DNA from: Paraburkholderia sprentiae WSM5005
GTDB taxonomy: Bacteria > Pseudomonadota > Gammaproteobacteria > Burkholderiales > Burkholderiaceae
DNA length: 64,000 bases
Assembly: GCF_001865575.2 (NCBI RefSeq)
Contig: NZ_CP017561.2
Location: 3,542,001 to 3,606,000, forward strand
Direction of reading: 5' to 3'
A model generated the notes under the pieces. The model had not been told where the DNA came from, ran no database searches, and saw nothing but the letters and a program-made list of their open reading frames with translations. Every line of letters begins with the position of its first letter. The stretch's first letter is position 1. A program made the position numbers and the translations under genes. Shown piece by piece: positions 52,131-61,457 of the stretch.

Positions 52131-53243
52131 TCACCGTTGACCGAACGTGATGTCGCCGAACAGCGCTTTCTGCTCACGCGGTTGCGAACGCCAGTACTGC
52201 GGCGGCGCTTCGACGGTCGCCCCGAGTTGAGCGGCGGCATGCCACGGCCAGCGCGGGTTATAGAGCAGCGCGCGAGCCAGCGCGATCAGATCGGCATCGC
52301 CCGCCTCGATCAACTGCTCCGCGTGCAGCGGATCGGTGATGAGCCCGACGCCGATCGTCGTAAGGCCAGTCGCATGCTTGACTGCCTTCGCGAACGGAAT
52401 CTGATAGCCCGGCTCGAGCGGGATTTTCTGCAACGGCGACACCCCGCCCGACGACACGTCGATCCAGTCGCAGCCGCGCTTTTCCAGTTCGTGCGCAAAT
52501 GCGATCGTGTCGTCGAGCGTCCAGCCGCCTTCGACCCAGTCCGTCGCCGAGACGCGCACGCCGACCGGTTTATCAGCGGGGAACGCAGCCCGCACGATGT
52601 CGAAGATTTCGAGTGGAAAACGCATGCGATTTTCGAGCGAGCCGCCGTAGTCGTCGGTCCGCTGATTCGCGATCGGCGACAGGAACTGATGCAGCAGATA
52701 GCCATGCGCGGCATGCACTTCGAGCGCATCGATGCCAAGACGCGCGGCGCGACGCGCGGATGCGGCGAACGCCTCGCGAATCCGGTTCAGGCCGGCGACA
52801 TCGAGCGCGAGCGGCGGCTCCTCCCCCGCCTTGTGCGGCAGCGCCGACGGCGCATGCGGCAGCCACCCGCGTTGCGACACCGGAATGAGCTGGCCGCCTT
52901 GCCACGGTACGTCGCTCGATGCCTTGCGGCCCGCGTGCGCCAGTTGCATCGTCACGTTGATATGCGAATGCTTGCGGATCGCGGCCAGCACCGGCAAGAG
53001 CGCCTCTTCTGTCGCGTCGTCCCACAAACCGAGATCGCCAGGCGTGATGCGCCCGTCCGGCTCGACGGCGGTCGCTTCGATGCACAGCATGCCCGCACCG
53101 GACAGCGCGAGACTGCCAAGATGGATTACGTGCCACGCTGTCGCTTCGCCGCGTTCGGCGGAGTACTGGCACATCGGGGAGACGACGATACGATTGGGAA
53201 GCGTCACGCTACGCAGCGTGAGCGGAGAGAAAAGCGCGCTCAT
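52131..53243 (-). CDS. NADH:flavin oxidoreductase, YqjM-type old yellow enzyme
   Basis: 370 residues forming an FMN barrel. VVSPMCQYSAERGEATAWH has the cysteine that tunes the flavin in YqjM-type enzymes. ALEVHAAHGYLLHQFLSPIAN has the His pair that binds substrate, and GLITDPLHAEQLIEAGDADLIALARALLYNPRWPW is the FMN-phosphate region. It reduces activated C=C bonds using NAD(P)H. The natural substrate is unknown. Confidence 0.95.
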   Translation of the reverse strand: MSALFSPLTLRSVTLPNRIVVSPMCQYSAERGEATAWHVIHLGSLALSGAGMLCIEATAVEPDGRITPGDLGLWDDATEEALLPVLAAIRKHSHINVTMQLAHAGRKASSDVPWQGGQLIPVSQRGWLPHAPSALPHKAGEEPPLALDVAGLNRIREAFAASARRAARLGIDALEVHAAHGYLLHQFLSPIANQRTDDYGGSLENRMRFPLEIFDIVRAAFPADKPVGVRVSATDWVEGGWTLDDTIAFAHELEKRGCDWIDVSSGGVSPLQKIPLEPGYQIPFAKAVKHATGLTTIGVGLITDPLHAEQLIEAGDADLIALARALLYNPRWPWHAAAQLGATVEAPPQYWRSQPREQKALFGDITFGQR

Positions 53244-53352
53244 GGATTATGCCCAGTCAAAGCCCGAGAGCGATCGAGCATAGCACTGCACGCGGTTTAC
53301 TGCATGAAGGTGGCAGCCGGTTGGCCGCCTGCGTCGCGACTCGGCTAGCGAT

Positions 53353-54066
53353 TCAAAATTTCGCGTCGACCTGATCGAGCCATTCGCCGAACATGCGGCA
53401 CGCGGCGGCTTCGAGCGCAGCACCGTATCGAGCACTGTCGGCGCGCAACTGACGCGCGTCGATGCCGTGGCCGGCCAGTTCGTTCGCATTCCCGATCAGC
53501 CAGGGCTCGAACCGATCGCTGCGGACTTCGGGATGACACTGCAATCCCAGCACGTGGTCGCCCCATGCGAAGGCCTGATTCTCGCAAGCCGGAGTCGATG
53601 CAAGACGGGTCGCGCTGGCGGGCAAATCGAAGGTATCGCCATGCCAATGCAGCATCGACGTGTGAGCGCCATCGAGATGACGCAGCGGCGAGACGCGGCC
53701 GGCATCGGTCAGCGTGAGCGGCGCCCAGCCAAGTTCGGCCCGAGCCGCAGGATAGACGCGCGCACCGAGCGCTCGCGCAATCAGCTGTGCGCCGAGGCAG
53801 ATGCCGAGCGTCGGCAGGCCGGCCGCGATGCGCTTTTCGATCAACGACAACAGCGGTGCGAGCGTCGGATACAGCGCGTCGTCGGTGGCGCTGATCGGGC
53901 CGCCGAGGACCACCATCAGCGACGCGCCTACCGGATCGGGCGCCTCGATACGGGCGACGCCCACATCCAGATAACGAACCGGACGCCCGCGCTCGCCGAG
54001 CACGAGCTCGAGACTGCCCAGATCCTCGAAGTGCACATGGCGGATGGCGAGTACTTCGCGATTCAT
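53353..54066 (-). CDS. Class I glutamine amidotransferase-like protein
   Basis: 237 residues. The nucleophile cysteine is in LGICLGAQLIARALG, and the His-x-Glu pair is in LGLQCHPEVR, completing the triad. It resembles stand-alone GMP-synthase-like amidotransferases, which may act on gamma-glutamyl compounds. It lies 110 bases upstream of the old yellow enzyme gene on the same strand. A longer overlapping frame to 54175 is not family-like. Confidence 0.9.
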   Translation of the reverse strand: MNREVLAIRHVHFEDLGSLELVLGERGRPVRYLDVGVARIEAPDPVGASLMVVLGGPISATDDALYPTLAPLLSLIEKRIAAGLPTLGICLGAQLIARALGARVYPAARAELGWAPLTLTDAGRVSPLRHLDGAHTSMLHWHGDTFDLPASATRLASTPACENQAFAWGDHVLGLQCHPEVRSDRFEPWLIGNANELAGHGIDARQLRADSARYGAALEAAACRMFGEWLDQVDAKF

Positions 54067-54209
54067 CGGCCTGCCCTATCTTCAGGTTAACTAACAACTT
54101 GCCGCCAACGACACTATCCTTGCACGGCGCCAGCCGGCAAGCACGCGGCGCATCCCGCCGGCCGCGGCCGGCCAAGCCATGTTAGCGGATTGTCCCGGAC
54201 GCCGCCGCG

Positions 54210-54848
54210 TTATTGGACGAAGATCTTCCAGGTCTTCTTCTGGGTCGCCACGTCCGCGGTTTCGTGCACGGAGCAGTCGAGACGCAGATCGGTGTCCGAC
54301 ATGTTCAGGTCGAGCAGCGCGCAGTGATGCGGGGCCTTCTTCGGATTTTTGCTCGGCTGGAAATGCGTGCAGCTCAGGCACATACGATGCGACGGAATCG
54401 TGTTGTGCGCTTCAAGCTGATAGATGGTCTTGAGCAGCGTGCGATACAACACCGACTGCTCGTCGTCGCGCAGCGCGCCGACCGCCTTGGACAGGAAGTC
54501 CGGCCATTGCGCGGCGCGTTTCGCAGCGGTGCGCCCACGCGAGGTCAAGCGTACTGCGAGCGCACGACCGTCGTCGAGCGCGCGACGCTTTTCGACGAGG
54601 CCTTTGGTCTCGAGCGTGCTGACCGCATCGCTGGTGGTCGCGGCGGTGAGCGCCGTTTCACGCGCGATTTCGCCGAGCCGCATCGGCCCCTTACGTTGCA
54701 TCAGCAGCACGAGGATTTCGCCCTGGGTCGGCGTGAGGCCCGCGCCTTCCGCCCATTCCCAAGCCTGGCTTCGCATCGCCGTGCTCAATCGCAAGAGGCT
54801 GTGGGTCACTCGCCCGGTCGCCTGTTCTCCGTATACGCCTTCGCTCAT
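54210..54848 (-). CDS. MarR-family regulator with a C-terminal four-cysteine tail
   Basis: 212 residues. Residues about 1-150 form a MarR winged helix (LTPTQGEILVLLMQRKGPMRLGEIARE; DDGRALAVRLTSRGR). The C-terminal about 60 residues have cysteines at CLSC, HHC and LDC spaced CX2C-X15-C-X15-C, a metal or Fe-S type layout that ordinary MarR proteins lack. The tail also contains His residues. It could sense redox state, metal or a gas. Its targets are unknown. Confidence 0.88.
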   Translation of the reverse strand: MSEGVYGEQATGRVTHSLLRLSTAMRSQAWEWAEGAGLTPTQGEILVLLMQRKGPMRLGEIARETALTAATTSDAVSTLETKGLVEKRRALDDGRALAVRLTSRGRTAAKRAAQWPDFLSKAVGALRDDEQSVLYRTLLKTIYQLEAHNTIPSHRMCLSCTHFQPSKNPKKAPHHCALLDLNMSDTDLRLDCSVHETADVATQKKTWKIFVQ

Positions 54849-55332
54849 AATCGATTCGTGTATTTACTGCTTTGGTGCGATGCCGGCGGCTGCCTGCCGG
54901 AATACGCCCGTTGCGTGTGTGGGGTCGCTTCGTCCAACTGCGGATGAAGCCGTTTGGACTATCTCAAAAATATACCGCCTTGGGAGCCGAAGGCGGCGAA
55001 AACGACATTCTATGCGAGAGCGGCAAATCGTACAGCTAACTTGTCCGACGAGAGCTGTGGATAAGCAGGGGAAAACGTTTGGACAGCCTGTGCACCGTTT
55101 TGCAACAAGCACTTGCAGCGCGTTGAACGTTTCCTCGGTTATGGTTGCCGGGCGTGACTGGGCCCGTTTGACGGGCCCAGTTATGGTTTCCGCAGCGCGT
55201 TGACTTTGCTGGAAAATATTCAGTTGTCCACAGCCATTGGCGCTACCTGCTTTCGGCTCCTACGCAGGTATACGTAACCTTCTGGGAAACCTGAAGGGTT
55301 GCGCGCGCGGAAAATCATAAAAATTTTCTTAC
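54849..55332. other. Non-coding gap with DnaA-box-like sites and an 11-base palindrome
   Basis: Includes TGTGGATAA at 55056-55064, a one-mismatch TTGTCCACA at 55224-55232, and a perfect hairpin ACTGGGCCCGT-TTG-ACGGGCCCAGT (55157-55181) with no T run. No ORF looks real. It lies between the marR 5' end and the 3' side of the YbdK-type gene. Confidence 0.5.
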
Positions 55333-55360
55333 GAAAAAAAACCCGCACGCGGCGGGTTTC
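55333..55360 (-). terminator. Terminator of the carboxylate-amine ligase gene
   Basis: AAACCCGC-CGCGT-GCGGGTTT is followed on the minus strand by eight T residues, 55 bases beyond the stop codon. Confidence 0.87.
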
Positions 55361-55414
55361 AACGGAACGGCGCGCAGGCACTGCACGCAAACGGCTTTTA
55401 TGGCGTCTTTGCGA

Positions 55415-56530
55415 CTAGGCACGCCACTGCAGACACTGCTGGCGTACCACTTCATGCAAGGATTTTTCCTGGGCAAACACGCTGCGCAGCCATGTCGCGT
55501 CGTTGACCTGACCGCGCGCGATCGCGCCGACTTCAGCCAGCGCGTTGACCGAACCGAGCGCTTGCGCATGCGGTTTGATCTGCTCGAGCGTTTCGAGAAT
55601 ATCTTCGGAAATCGTCTTGCGTTCACCGGTTTGCGGATTGATGCAGGTGCCGCCGAGGCCGAAGCGGCAGGCTTCGAAACGGTTGAACGTGTAGACCAGA
55701 TAGTCGTCTTCGTGCGGCATGATCGGCTTATCGAGCAGCAGATGACGCGCGAGCGTCTGGATGTAGCAGGCGATCGCCGCGGCGCGATCCACCGAAAACG
55801 GCGTATCCATCACCCGGACCTCGATCGTGCCGAAACCCGGCTTCGGGCGGATATCCCAATAGAAATCCTTCATGCTGTTGACGACGCCCGTGTGGACCAT
55901 CTTCGAAAAATACTCCTCGAAGCTGTCCCACGTGAGCACGAACGGCGCGCGGCCCGACAGCGGAAACGCGAACACCGAATTCAGTCGTGCCGAATGGAAT
56001 CCGGTGTCGACGCCCTGTACGAAAGGCGACGACGCGGACAGCGCGATGAAATGCGGAATGAAGCGCGACATCGAATGAAGCAGATAGAGCGCGCTGTTCG
56101 GATTCGGACAACCGATGTGTACGTGCTGGCCGAACACGGTGAACTGCTTCGCGAGATAGCCGTACAGTTCGGAAAGATACTGAAAGCGTGGCGTATCGAC
56201 GATCTGCCGCTCGCTCCATTGCTGAAAAGCATGGGTGCCGCCGCCACACAGACCGACGTTCAGATGATCGGCGGCGGAAACCAGCGTGTCGCGAATCTTG
56301 CGCAGATCGGCGACCGCCTGTTCGTGCGACGTGCAGATGCCGGTCGACAGCTCGATCATGCTTTCGGTGATTTCCGGCGTGATATTGCCGGGGATTTTTT
56401 CGTCCTTGATTAGGCGCAGCAGATCCGTGCCGGCTTTGGTCAGATCATAGTCGTGCGTATTGACGATCTGCATTTCGAGCTCGATACCGAACGTGAACGG
56501 TTTCGAATCGATGAAGGGTTCGAGTGACAT
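55415..56530 (-). CDS. YbdK-type carboxylate-amine ligase (glutamate-cysteine ligase 2 family)
   Basis: 371 residues from [24 protein letters not shown], whose GIELEMQ is the metal/ATP-binding entry of the GCS2 family. [16 protein letters not shown] and the [18 protein letters not shown] segment also match. The family joins an amino acid carboxylate to an amine with ATP; weak gamma-glutamylcysteine synthesis is reported for the E. coli member. The open frame upstream to 56611 is not similar. Confidence 0.92.
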   Translation of the reverse strand: MSLEPFIDSKPFTFGIELEMQIVNTHDYDLTKAGTDLLRLIKDEKIPGNITPEITESMIELSTGICTSHEQAVADLRKIRDTLVSAADHLNVGLCGGGTHAFQQWSERQIVDTPRFQYLSELYGYLAKQFTVFGQHVHIGCPNPNSALYLLHSMSRFIPHFIALSASSPFVQGVDTGFHSARLNSVFAFPLSGRAPFVLTWDSFEEYFSKMVHTGVVNSMKDFYWDIRPKPGFGTIEVRVMDTPFSVDRAAAIACYIQTLARHLLLDKPIMPHEDDYLVYTFNRFEACRFGLGGTCINPQTGERKTISEDILETLEQIKPHAQALGSVNALAEVGAIARGQVNDATWLRSVFAQEKSLHEVVRQQCLQWRA

Positions 56531-56618
56531 GGCGTCCCCTGGGTCAGGTCGTTTGAGGCGATGGTATTGAAAAGACGGGTTCGCGAAACGCGCGTCGCAG
56601 CCGACGCGCATTTCGCGC

Positions 56619-57824
56619 TTACTGCTCGCGCCGCTCGGCGACGACCGCGAGGCTGCGATAAACGAGCCATGGCCCGAGAATCTGCAGCACGAAAATGGAA
56701 CACATGACGATCGCGCGCAATTGCGGATCGAAATTCGGGTACAGGTTATACGTGTCGTCGACGAGCAGGTACGCGAGCGCCGACATCGGTGACAACGACA
56801 GGCCGAGCGCGACGCCCTGCTTCCAGTTCAGGCCGCTCGGCTTCGCGAACGCAAGCACGCCGACCAGCTTCGCGACGAGGCGAGCAACGATCAGACCCAG
56901 CGCCGCGACGCCGCCCAACGCGATGTGCTTCCATTCGAACGACGTCAGCGTCAGCACGAACAGGATCACCGTCAGCAGCCAGCCCGCGGTGCCGAAATGC
57001 TGTGGCCACAATTGCGGACGCGCTTCATGGTTCTTCACGATGATGCCCGCGGCGAGCAGCGCGAGAATCGTCGACAGCTTGAACAGATGCGCGATCGCGA
57101 TCGCAAGCAGCACGAGACCGAACAGTGCCACGAACGAATGCTCGTCCTGCATGTTCAGGCGCCGATAGAAGAATGTGCAGGTGCGCGCCAGCAGATACGC
57201 GAGCACGAGCGAGCCGACCAGCAGGTACAACGGCTGCAGGATCGTCGCGAACACGTTGCCGTAAACCTCCTGATGCAGCCAGCTCGACACGAGCTTTTCG
57301 ATCACGACCGCGTACATGCTGTTCAGCGCGGTTAAGGTCAGAAGACGTTGCGTGACCTGGCCTTCGGCGCGCAGTTCGGTCTTGAGCTGGATCACCATCG
57401 CCGGCGATGTCGCCATCGCGATCGCGGCGAGTACGGTCGCGACCATCAGCGGCACGTGCAGAAACAACAGCACGGGCAGGACCATCACGAAAGTCAGCGT
57501 CGCTTCGGCGACGCTCGACAGGATCAGCCACGGATTACGGCGGATCCAGCGCAGATCCAGCCGGCTGCCCAGTTCGAACAGCAACAGACCCAGCGCGACG
57601 TCGAGCAGCGGCCGCGCGGCGCTCGCTGAATCAGCGTCGATCACGCCAAAGCCGGCCGCGCCGGCCACGAGACCGATCACGGCGTAGCCGGAAATGCGCG
57701 GCAAACGCCACGCGCGATAGCAAAGCTCGCCGCATAGACCGGCGGCAAGCAATGCGAGACCCGCCCAGAAAATGGCGTCGGGTGAAAGCGGCCACGCTGG
57801 CAGGAACGAAAACGCCGAATTCAT
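56619..57824 (-). CDS. CPA2-type cation/proton antiporter (Kef/NapA-like)
   Basis: 401 residues, about twelve membrane helices. The segment [15 protein letters not shown] corresponds to the region before the transport core, and [18 protein letters not shown] resembles the discontinuous helix of Na+/H+ exchangers. There is no C-terminal RCK domain, so it is more NapA-like than KefB/C. The chosen start is [14 protein letters not shown]; upstream codons are not hydrophobic or family-like. Confidence 0.88.
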   Translation of the reverse strand: MNSAFSFLPAWPLSPDAIFWAGLALLAAGLCGELCYRAWRLPRISGYAVIGLVAGAAGFGVIDADSASAARPLLDVALGLLLFELGSRLDLRWIRRNPWLILSSVAEATLTFVMVLPVLLFLHVPLMVATVLAAIAMATSPAMVIQLKTELRAEGQVTQRLLTLTALNSMYAVVIEKLVSSWLHQEVYGNVFATILQPLYLLVGSLVLAYLLARTCTFFYRRLNMQDEHSFVALFGLVLLAIAIAHLFKLSTILALLAAGIIVKNHEARPQLWPQHFGTAGWLLTVILFVLTLTSFEWKHIALGGVAALGLIVARLVAKLVGVLAFAKPSGLNWKQGVALGLSLSPMSALAYLLVDDTYNLYPNFDPQLRAIVMCSIFVLQILGPWLVYRSLAVVAERREQ

Positions 57825-58669
57825 CGTAATGGGTTCTCCTTGGCGGCAACGGCAGACGACACGAACCGGCGCACACGCACGCCGTGGCACGAGCGAAACG
57901 CGAGCGCTCGATGTCGCAAGCGCTTCGCGAAGTCCGCGTTGCGAGGTTTCAATGATCGGATGATCGGAATGCGCCGCGGCCGCGAAGAACCGCACGGAGT
58001 CCGGCACATTCGCGGGATGCGGCTAGCAACAGGCACGGTGAAGGAACGTCGTCGACTTTGAATCAGATTCTGTTTGACCGGCACCGTTCCATTGCGGCGC
58101 GTGCCGCCGGATGCGTGGCACGACGCGGAAAAGAACGGGGATTGTGCCATAGCTTTTTCCGCGTCGACCGAAAAGACGTTAACTCACCGGCAAAACGGTA
58201 AAAACGTACGTTATTTTCGTAACGAGCGGAAAAAGCGACCTTTTTTCGATGCATCGCCCGGATTTCGACTACGTCGCGAACAGCGAATCGGACCGTCAGC
58301 GTTCCCATTCGCACAGCGCGTGCAGGGATCCGTTTACGCACCTTCGAACCGGATTTCAGCGAGCCGGAGCTGCGAGCGGTAGCCTTTGGCTTTGTTGTTT
58401 ACTGGTTTACTGTATGTGTACGTAGTAACAGTTAACAAGCTGCCTCGGTTTCTGTGGATAACTCAGGTTTGCCAAGGTAAATCAGCGAGTTGTCGACCGC
58501 ATAACCCAATGCACAGCATGTGCGGCGACTGCCGGTATACGCGAACAACTTTTCGCACTTTTTTGCGACGCCCAAGTTACCCCGTTTACGTCCACAACGG
58601 TTCCACACGACTTGCGCATGTTAACTACGCGGTTATCCACAGGATGCGGTGGATAAGCCGACGTGCCGG
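57825..58669. other. 845-base non-coding gap with DnaA-box-like sites
   Basis: The longest gene-free stretch in the window, between mnmC and the antiporter gene. It is AT-richer than its surroundings. DnaA-box nonamers occur at 58453-58461 and 58633-58641 (perfect) and 58648-58656 (one mismatch). Reading frames of 90-100 codons occur on both strands but none shows a recognisable family or a good ribosome site. Confidence 0.5.
58633..58656. promoter_or_regulatory. Pair of opposed DnaA-box-like nonamers
   Basis: TTATCCACA (58633-58641) and GGTGGATAA (58648-58656) face each other with a 6-base spacer, just after the mnmC stop. A third perfect copy on the minus strand lies at 58453-58461. Confidence 0.4.
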
Positions 58670-60637
58670 TTAACCGATCGTCGCCTGTCGCAACGAACGC
58701 AGCAGAAATCGCGCGGGGTCGATGTCTTCGGCGAGGCCGCGCTCGAGCGGCCACGGCTCGCCTTCGATCTGCGAGGCGATCAATTCAGCGCCTAGCGCGG
58801 CCCACACCAGCCCGCGAGAACCGTAGGCGAATGCGCCGTAAAGACCGTCGACGCGCGGTAGATCCAGCGGCCATGCGCCGCGCAGGCGTGCGGCATCGCC
58901 CGCGGCGGCGGCTTCGTCGGCGAGCTGGCCAATCATCGGCATGCGGTCGGAAGTGACGCAGCGAAACGCGACACGGCCGGCGAGCGAGGTCAGCGGCGCC
59001 GCATCGATTGCGCTTGCGAACGGCGGCAGCATCCGCGCGACGCGCTCGATGTTCTCGCGATGACCGTCCGCGCGCAGCGATGTGTCAGAGTCGTCGAGTT
59101 CATAGGTCGCGCCTGCCAGCGTGACACCGTTCGCGAGCGGCACAGCGTAGCCCTCGCCGATCACCGGCAACGCGAGCGGCGCGACGATGCCCGCCGGCAG
59201 CAAGCTCAACTGACCGCGAATGCTGCGTGTCGGCGCATGACGCAAGCCAGCGATGCGCGCCGCGTCATGCGCGCCGGCGACGATCACGACCGGCGCTCGC
59301 GCGACTACCTGCCCGGCGATATCGAAGACGGTCCACTGATCGCTGGAACGTTCGAGCCGCGCGACCTCGACGCCGAAGCGTCGTTCCAGCAAGCCGCCTG
59401 CCGACGCGAGTTGCGCCGCGCACAGCGAGGCCGGATCGATCCAGCCGCCGCGCGGAAAGAACCAGCCGCCACGCGCGAGCGGCATGCCGGCGAGCTGCGC
59501 GGCATCGCCCGCGCCAACCGGCGTCACATAGTCGGACGGATAGCGAAACGCAGCGATGGCCTCGCCGATTGCGCGTGCCTCGTCGTCGTCCGCGGCGATC
59601 TGCAGCAGGCCCCGATCGCCGCGCGCGAGTCGATGCCCTGCGCGTTCGAGCGCGGCCCAACGATTGAGCGCGTACAGAAAGCCCGCCCGCGTGACGCGCG
59701 AGGCGACGCTGTCGTCGCGCGAAATCATCGGGTGGAATACGCCGGCTGGATTGCCCGACGCATCGTGTGCAACCGATGCATGCCGTTCGAGCGAAGTCAC
59801 GCGCCAGCCGCGCGCCGCAAGCCGCTCGATCACCGCGCAGCCGGCCAGTCCCGCACCAATCACGACCGCATGCCGCTCGTCGTGCGCGAACGGCGCGGGC
59901 GGCTCATGACGCCGCACACGCCAACGCGGCGCGAAGCGGCCGACCAGCATCGCGCGCTTCCAGCCGAATCCGTCGACCTTGCGATACTCGAACCCGCATT
60001 GCGTCAACGCGCGTTTGACATCGCCTGCGCTGCTATAGGTCGAGAAGGTCGCGTCGTCGCCGGCGACACGCGCGAGCGCCTTGAAGATCGCCAGGCTCCA
60101 CAGCTCGGGATTTTTCGCGGGCGCAAAACCATCCAGATAGAACGCGTCGGCACGCAGCCGCAATGCGGGCAGGCTGTCGAGCGCATCGGCGAAAATCAGC
60201 GTCAGCACGACGCGGCCGCCTTCGAATTCCAACCGATGCGTACCGGGCACGAGCATCGGCCATGCGTTCGCGAGCGTTTGCGCGAGCTCGGCGATCACCG
60301 TATCGGAGATCGTCGCAGCGTGGACGCGGCGCAGATCGGCGACGCTGAACGGATGCTTCTCGGTCGACACGAAATGCAGCCGCTCGCAGCGTGTGGGATC
60401 GGCGCGCCACGCGGCCCATGTAACGAGAAAATTGATGCCGATGCCAAAGCCGGTTTCGAGCACGGTGAACGTGCGACGACTCTGCCATCGTTCGGGCAAT
60501 CCGTTGCCGCTCAGAAAGACGTAGTGAGCCTGCTCGAGCGCGCCGACGGCGCTGTGATAGATGTCGTCGTAGAGCGGCGAAAAGGGGCTGCCGTTGTCGC
60601 GGAAAGCGAGGACGGCCGGGATCAGCGGATCGGTCAT
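58670..60637 (-). CDS. mnmC: Bifunctional tRNA 5-methylaminomethyl-2-thiouridine biosynthesis protein
   Basis: 655 residues. The N-terminal SAM-dependent methyltransferase has LETGFGIGINFLVTW and YLDGFAPAKNPELWS. The C-terminal FAD oxidoreductase begins HAVVIGAGLAGCAVIERLAARGWRV and ends in the conserved YGSRGLVWAALGAELIA. It completes the wobble modification pathway that MnmG begins at 28-30 kb. The length is typical of the fused form. Confidence 0.97.
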   Translation of the reverse strand: MTDPLIPAVLAFRDNGSPFSPLYDDIYHSAVGALEQAHYVFLSGNGLPERWQSRRTFTVLETGFGIGINFLVTWAAWRADPTRCERLHFVSTEKHPFSVADLRRVHAATISDTVIAELAQTLANAWPMLVPGTHRLEFEGGRVVLTLIFADALDSLPALRLRADAFYLDGFAPAKNPELWSLAIFKALARVAGDDATFSTYSSAGDVKRALTQCGFEYRKVDGFGWKRAMLVGRFAPRWRVRRHEPPAPFAHDERHAVVIGAGLAGCAVIERLAARGWRVTSLERHASVAHDASGNPAGVFHPMISRDDSVASRVTRAGFLYALNRWAALERAGHRLARGDRGLLQIAADDDEARAIGEAIAAFRYPSDYVTPVGAGDAAQLAGMPLARGGWFFPRGGWIDPASLCAAQLASAGGLLERRFGVEVARLERSSDQWTVFDIAGQVVARAPVVIVAGAHDAARIAGLRHAPTRSIRGQLSLLPAGIVAPLALPVIGEGYAVPLANGVTLAGATYELDDSDTSLRADGHRENIERVARMLPPFASAIDAAPLTSLAGRVAFRCVTSDRMPMIGQLADEAAAAGDAARLRGAWPLDLPRVDGLYGAFAYGSRGLVWAALGAELIASQIEGEPWPLERGLAEDIDPARFLLRSLRQATIG

Positions 60638-61003
60638 GCGCGACGGAAAACTCGCTCAAAAGGTCGCTCGAAAGAGCGGGTTCGATGGTCCGAGTCGGCG
60701 CGCGCGGCGCGCGAGTCGCCGTAAAAAACCCTTCAGGACGCTTTTAGGCGCCTTGCTGCGTTGGCAAAAACCAACGCTAATCCCCGCCAGGACTGGGTTT
60801 CAGCCCACGTTTAGGGAATGCTGAGGGGCAAAATCCGATTTCCTTGCAAGAACGGCCCGAAAACCGTGCAATTCCTCGAAACCCTTATCCTGCTTGGGTT
60901 TGCGCTGCGCTATCATAGCAAGCGCCGCGATGGGAGCGGCAGCACGGCCACCGAACGGGGTTTTGTCCGGCGAGAGAGATCTTCAGGATCAGGGCCGCAG
61001 CTG
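60638..61003. other. Divergent gap between mnmC and hup
   Basis: Holds the promoters of both genes. Apart from the hup promoter noted separately I see no RNA gene, repeat or ORF that can be supported. Confidence 0.4.
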
Positions 61004-61032
61004 CTCGACGGCGCGGTGCGCGCACGTATAAT
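61004..61032 (+). promoter_or_regulatory. Predicted hup promoter
   Basis: A perfect TATAAT at 61027-61032 lies 50 bases before the hup start. The -35 hexamer at the right distance (CTCGAC at 61004-61009, or TCGACG one base on) is poor, so an activator or an extended contact may help. Confidence 0.45.
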
Positions 61033-61081
61033 CGGCGCGGTCGCGCTGTTCGTATCAACCTAAACTCAGAAAGGAACCTTA

Positions 61082-61360
61082 ATGAACAAACAGGAACTGA
61101 TCGACGCTGTCGCAGGACAGACGGGCGCCAGCAAGGCTCAAACCGGTGAAACGCTGGACACGTTGCTTGAAGTGATCAAGAAGTCTGTGTCGAAGGGTGA
61201 GGCGGTCCAGTTGATCGGCTTCGGCAGCTTTGGTTCGGGCAAGCGCGCAGCGCGTACGGGTCGCAATCCGAAGACCGGCGAAACTATCAAGATTCCGGCC
61301 GCCAAGACCGTCAAGTTCACGGCAGGCAAGGCGTTCAAGGACTCGGTCAACAAGCGCTAA
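61082..61360 (+). CDS. hup: DNA-binding protein HU
   Basis: 92 residues, [21 protein letters not shown] through [22 protein letters not shown], the histone-like arm motif, ending FKDSVNKR. It is a nucleoid protein bending DNA as a dimer. The RNPKTGE signature is complete. It is transcribed away from mnmC and ends at a strong terminator. Confidence 0.98.
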   Translation: MNKQELIDAVAGQTGASKAQTGETLDTLLEVIKKSVSKGEAVQLIGFGSFGSGKRAARTGRNPKTGETIKIPAAKTVKFTAGKAFKDSVNKR

Positions 61361-61393
61361 GCAGATGACTGCCGGGCAGTTGACACCCGCGAG

Positions 61394-61419
61394 AAACCCG
61401 CCAGCGGCGGGTTTTTTTT
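61394..61419 (+). terminator. Terminator of hup
   Basis: AAACCCGCC-AGC-GGCGGGTTT is followed by a run of T residues on the plus strand, about 35 bases after the hup stop. Confidence 0.9.
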
Positions 61420-61457
61420 CGTCCGCGCATGTGGTTCACACCCGGCGCGTGCTTCGT

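Noticed and set aside
57825..58669. Candidate chromosomal replication origin
   Set aside because: DnaA-like boxes are few and dnaA, dnaN and rpmH are not in the window; in Burkholderia the origin normally lies beside dnaA.
58063..58673. ORFs of 90-102 codons on both strands in the mnmC-antiporter gap
   Set aside because: Overlapping frames on opposite strands, no motif, no good ribosome site, odd composition.
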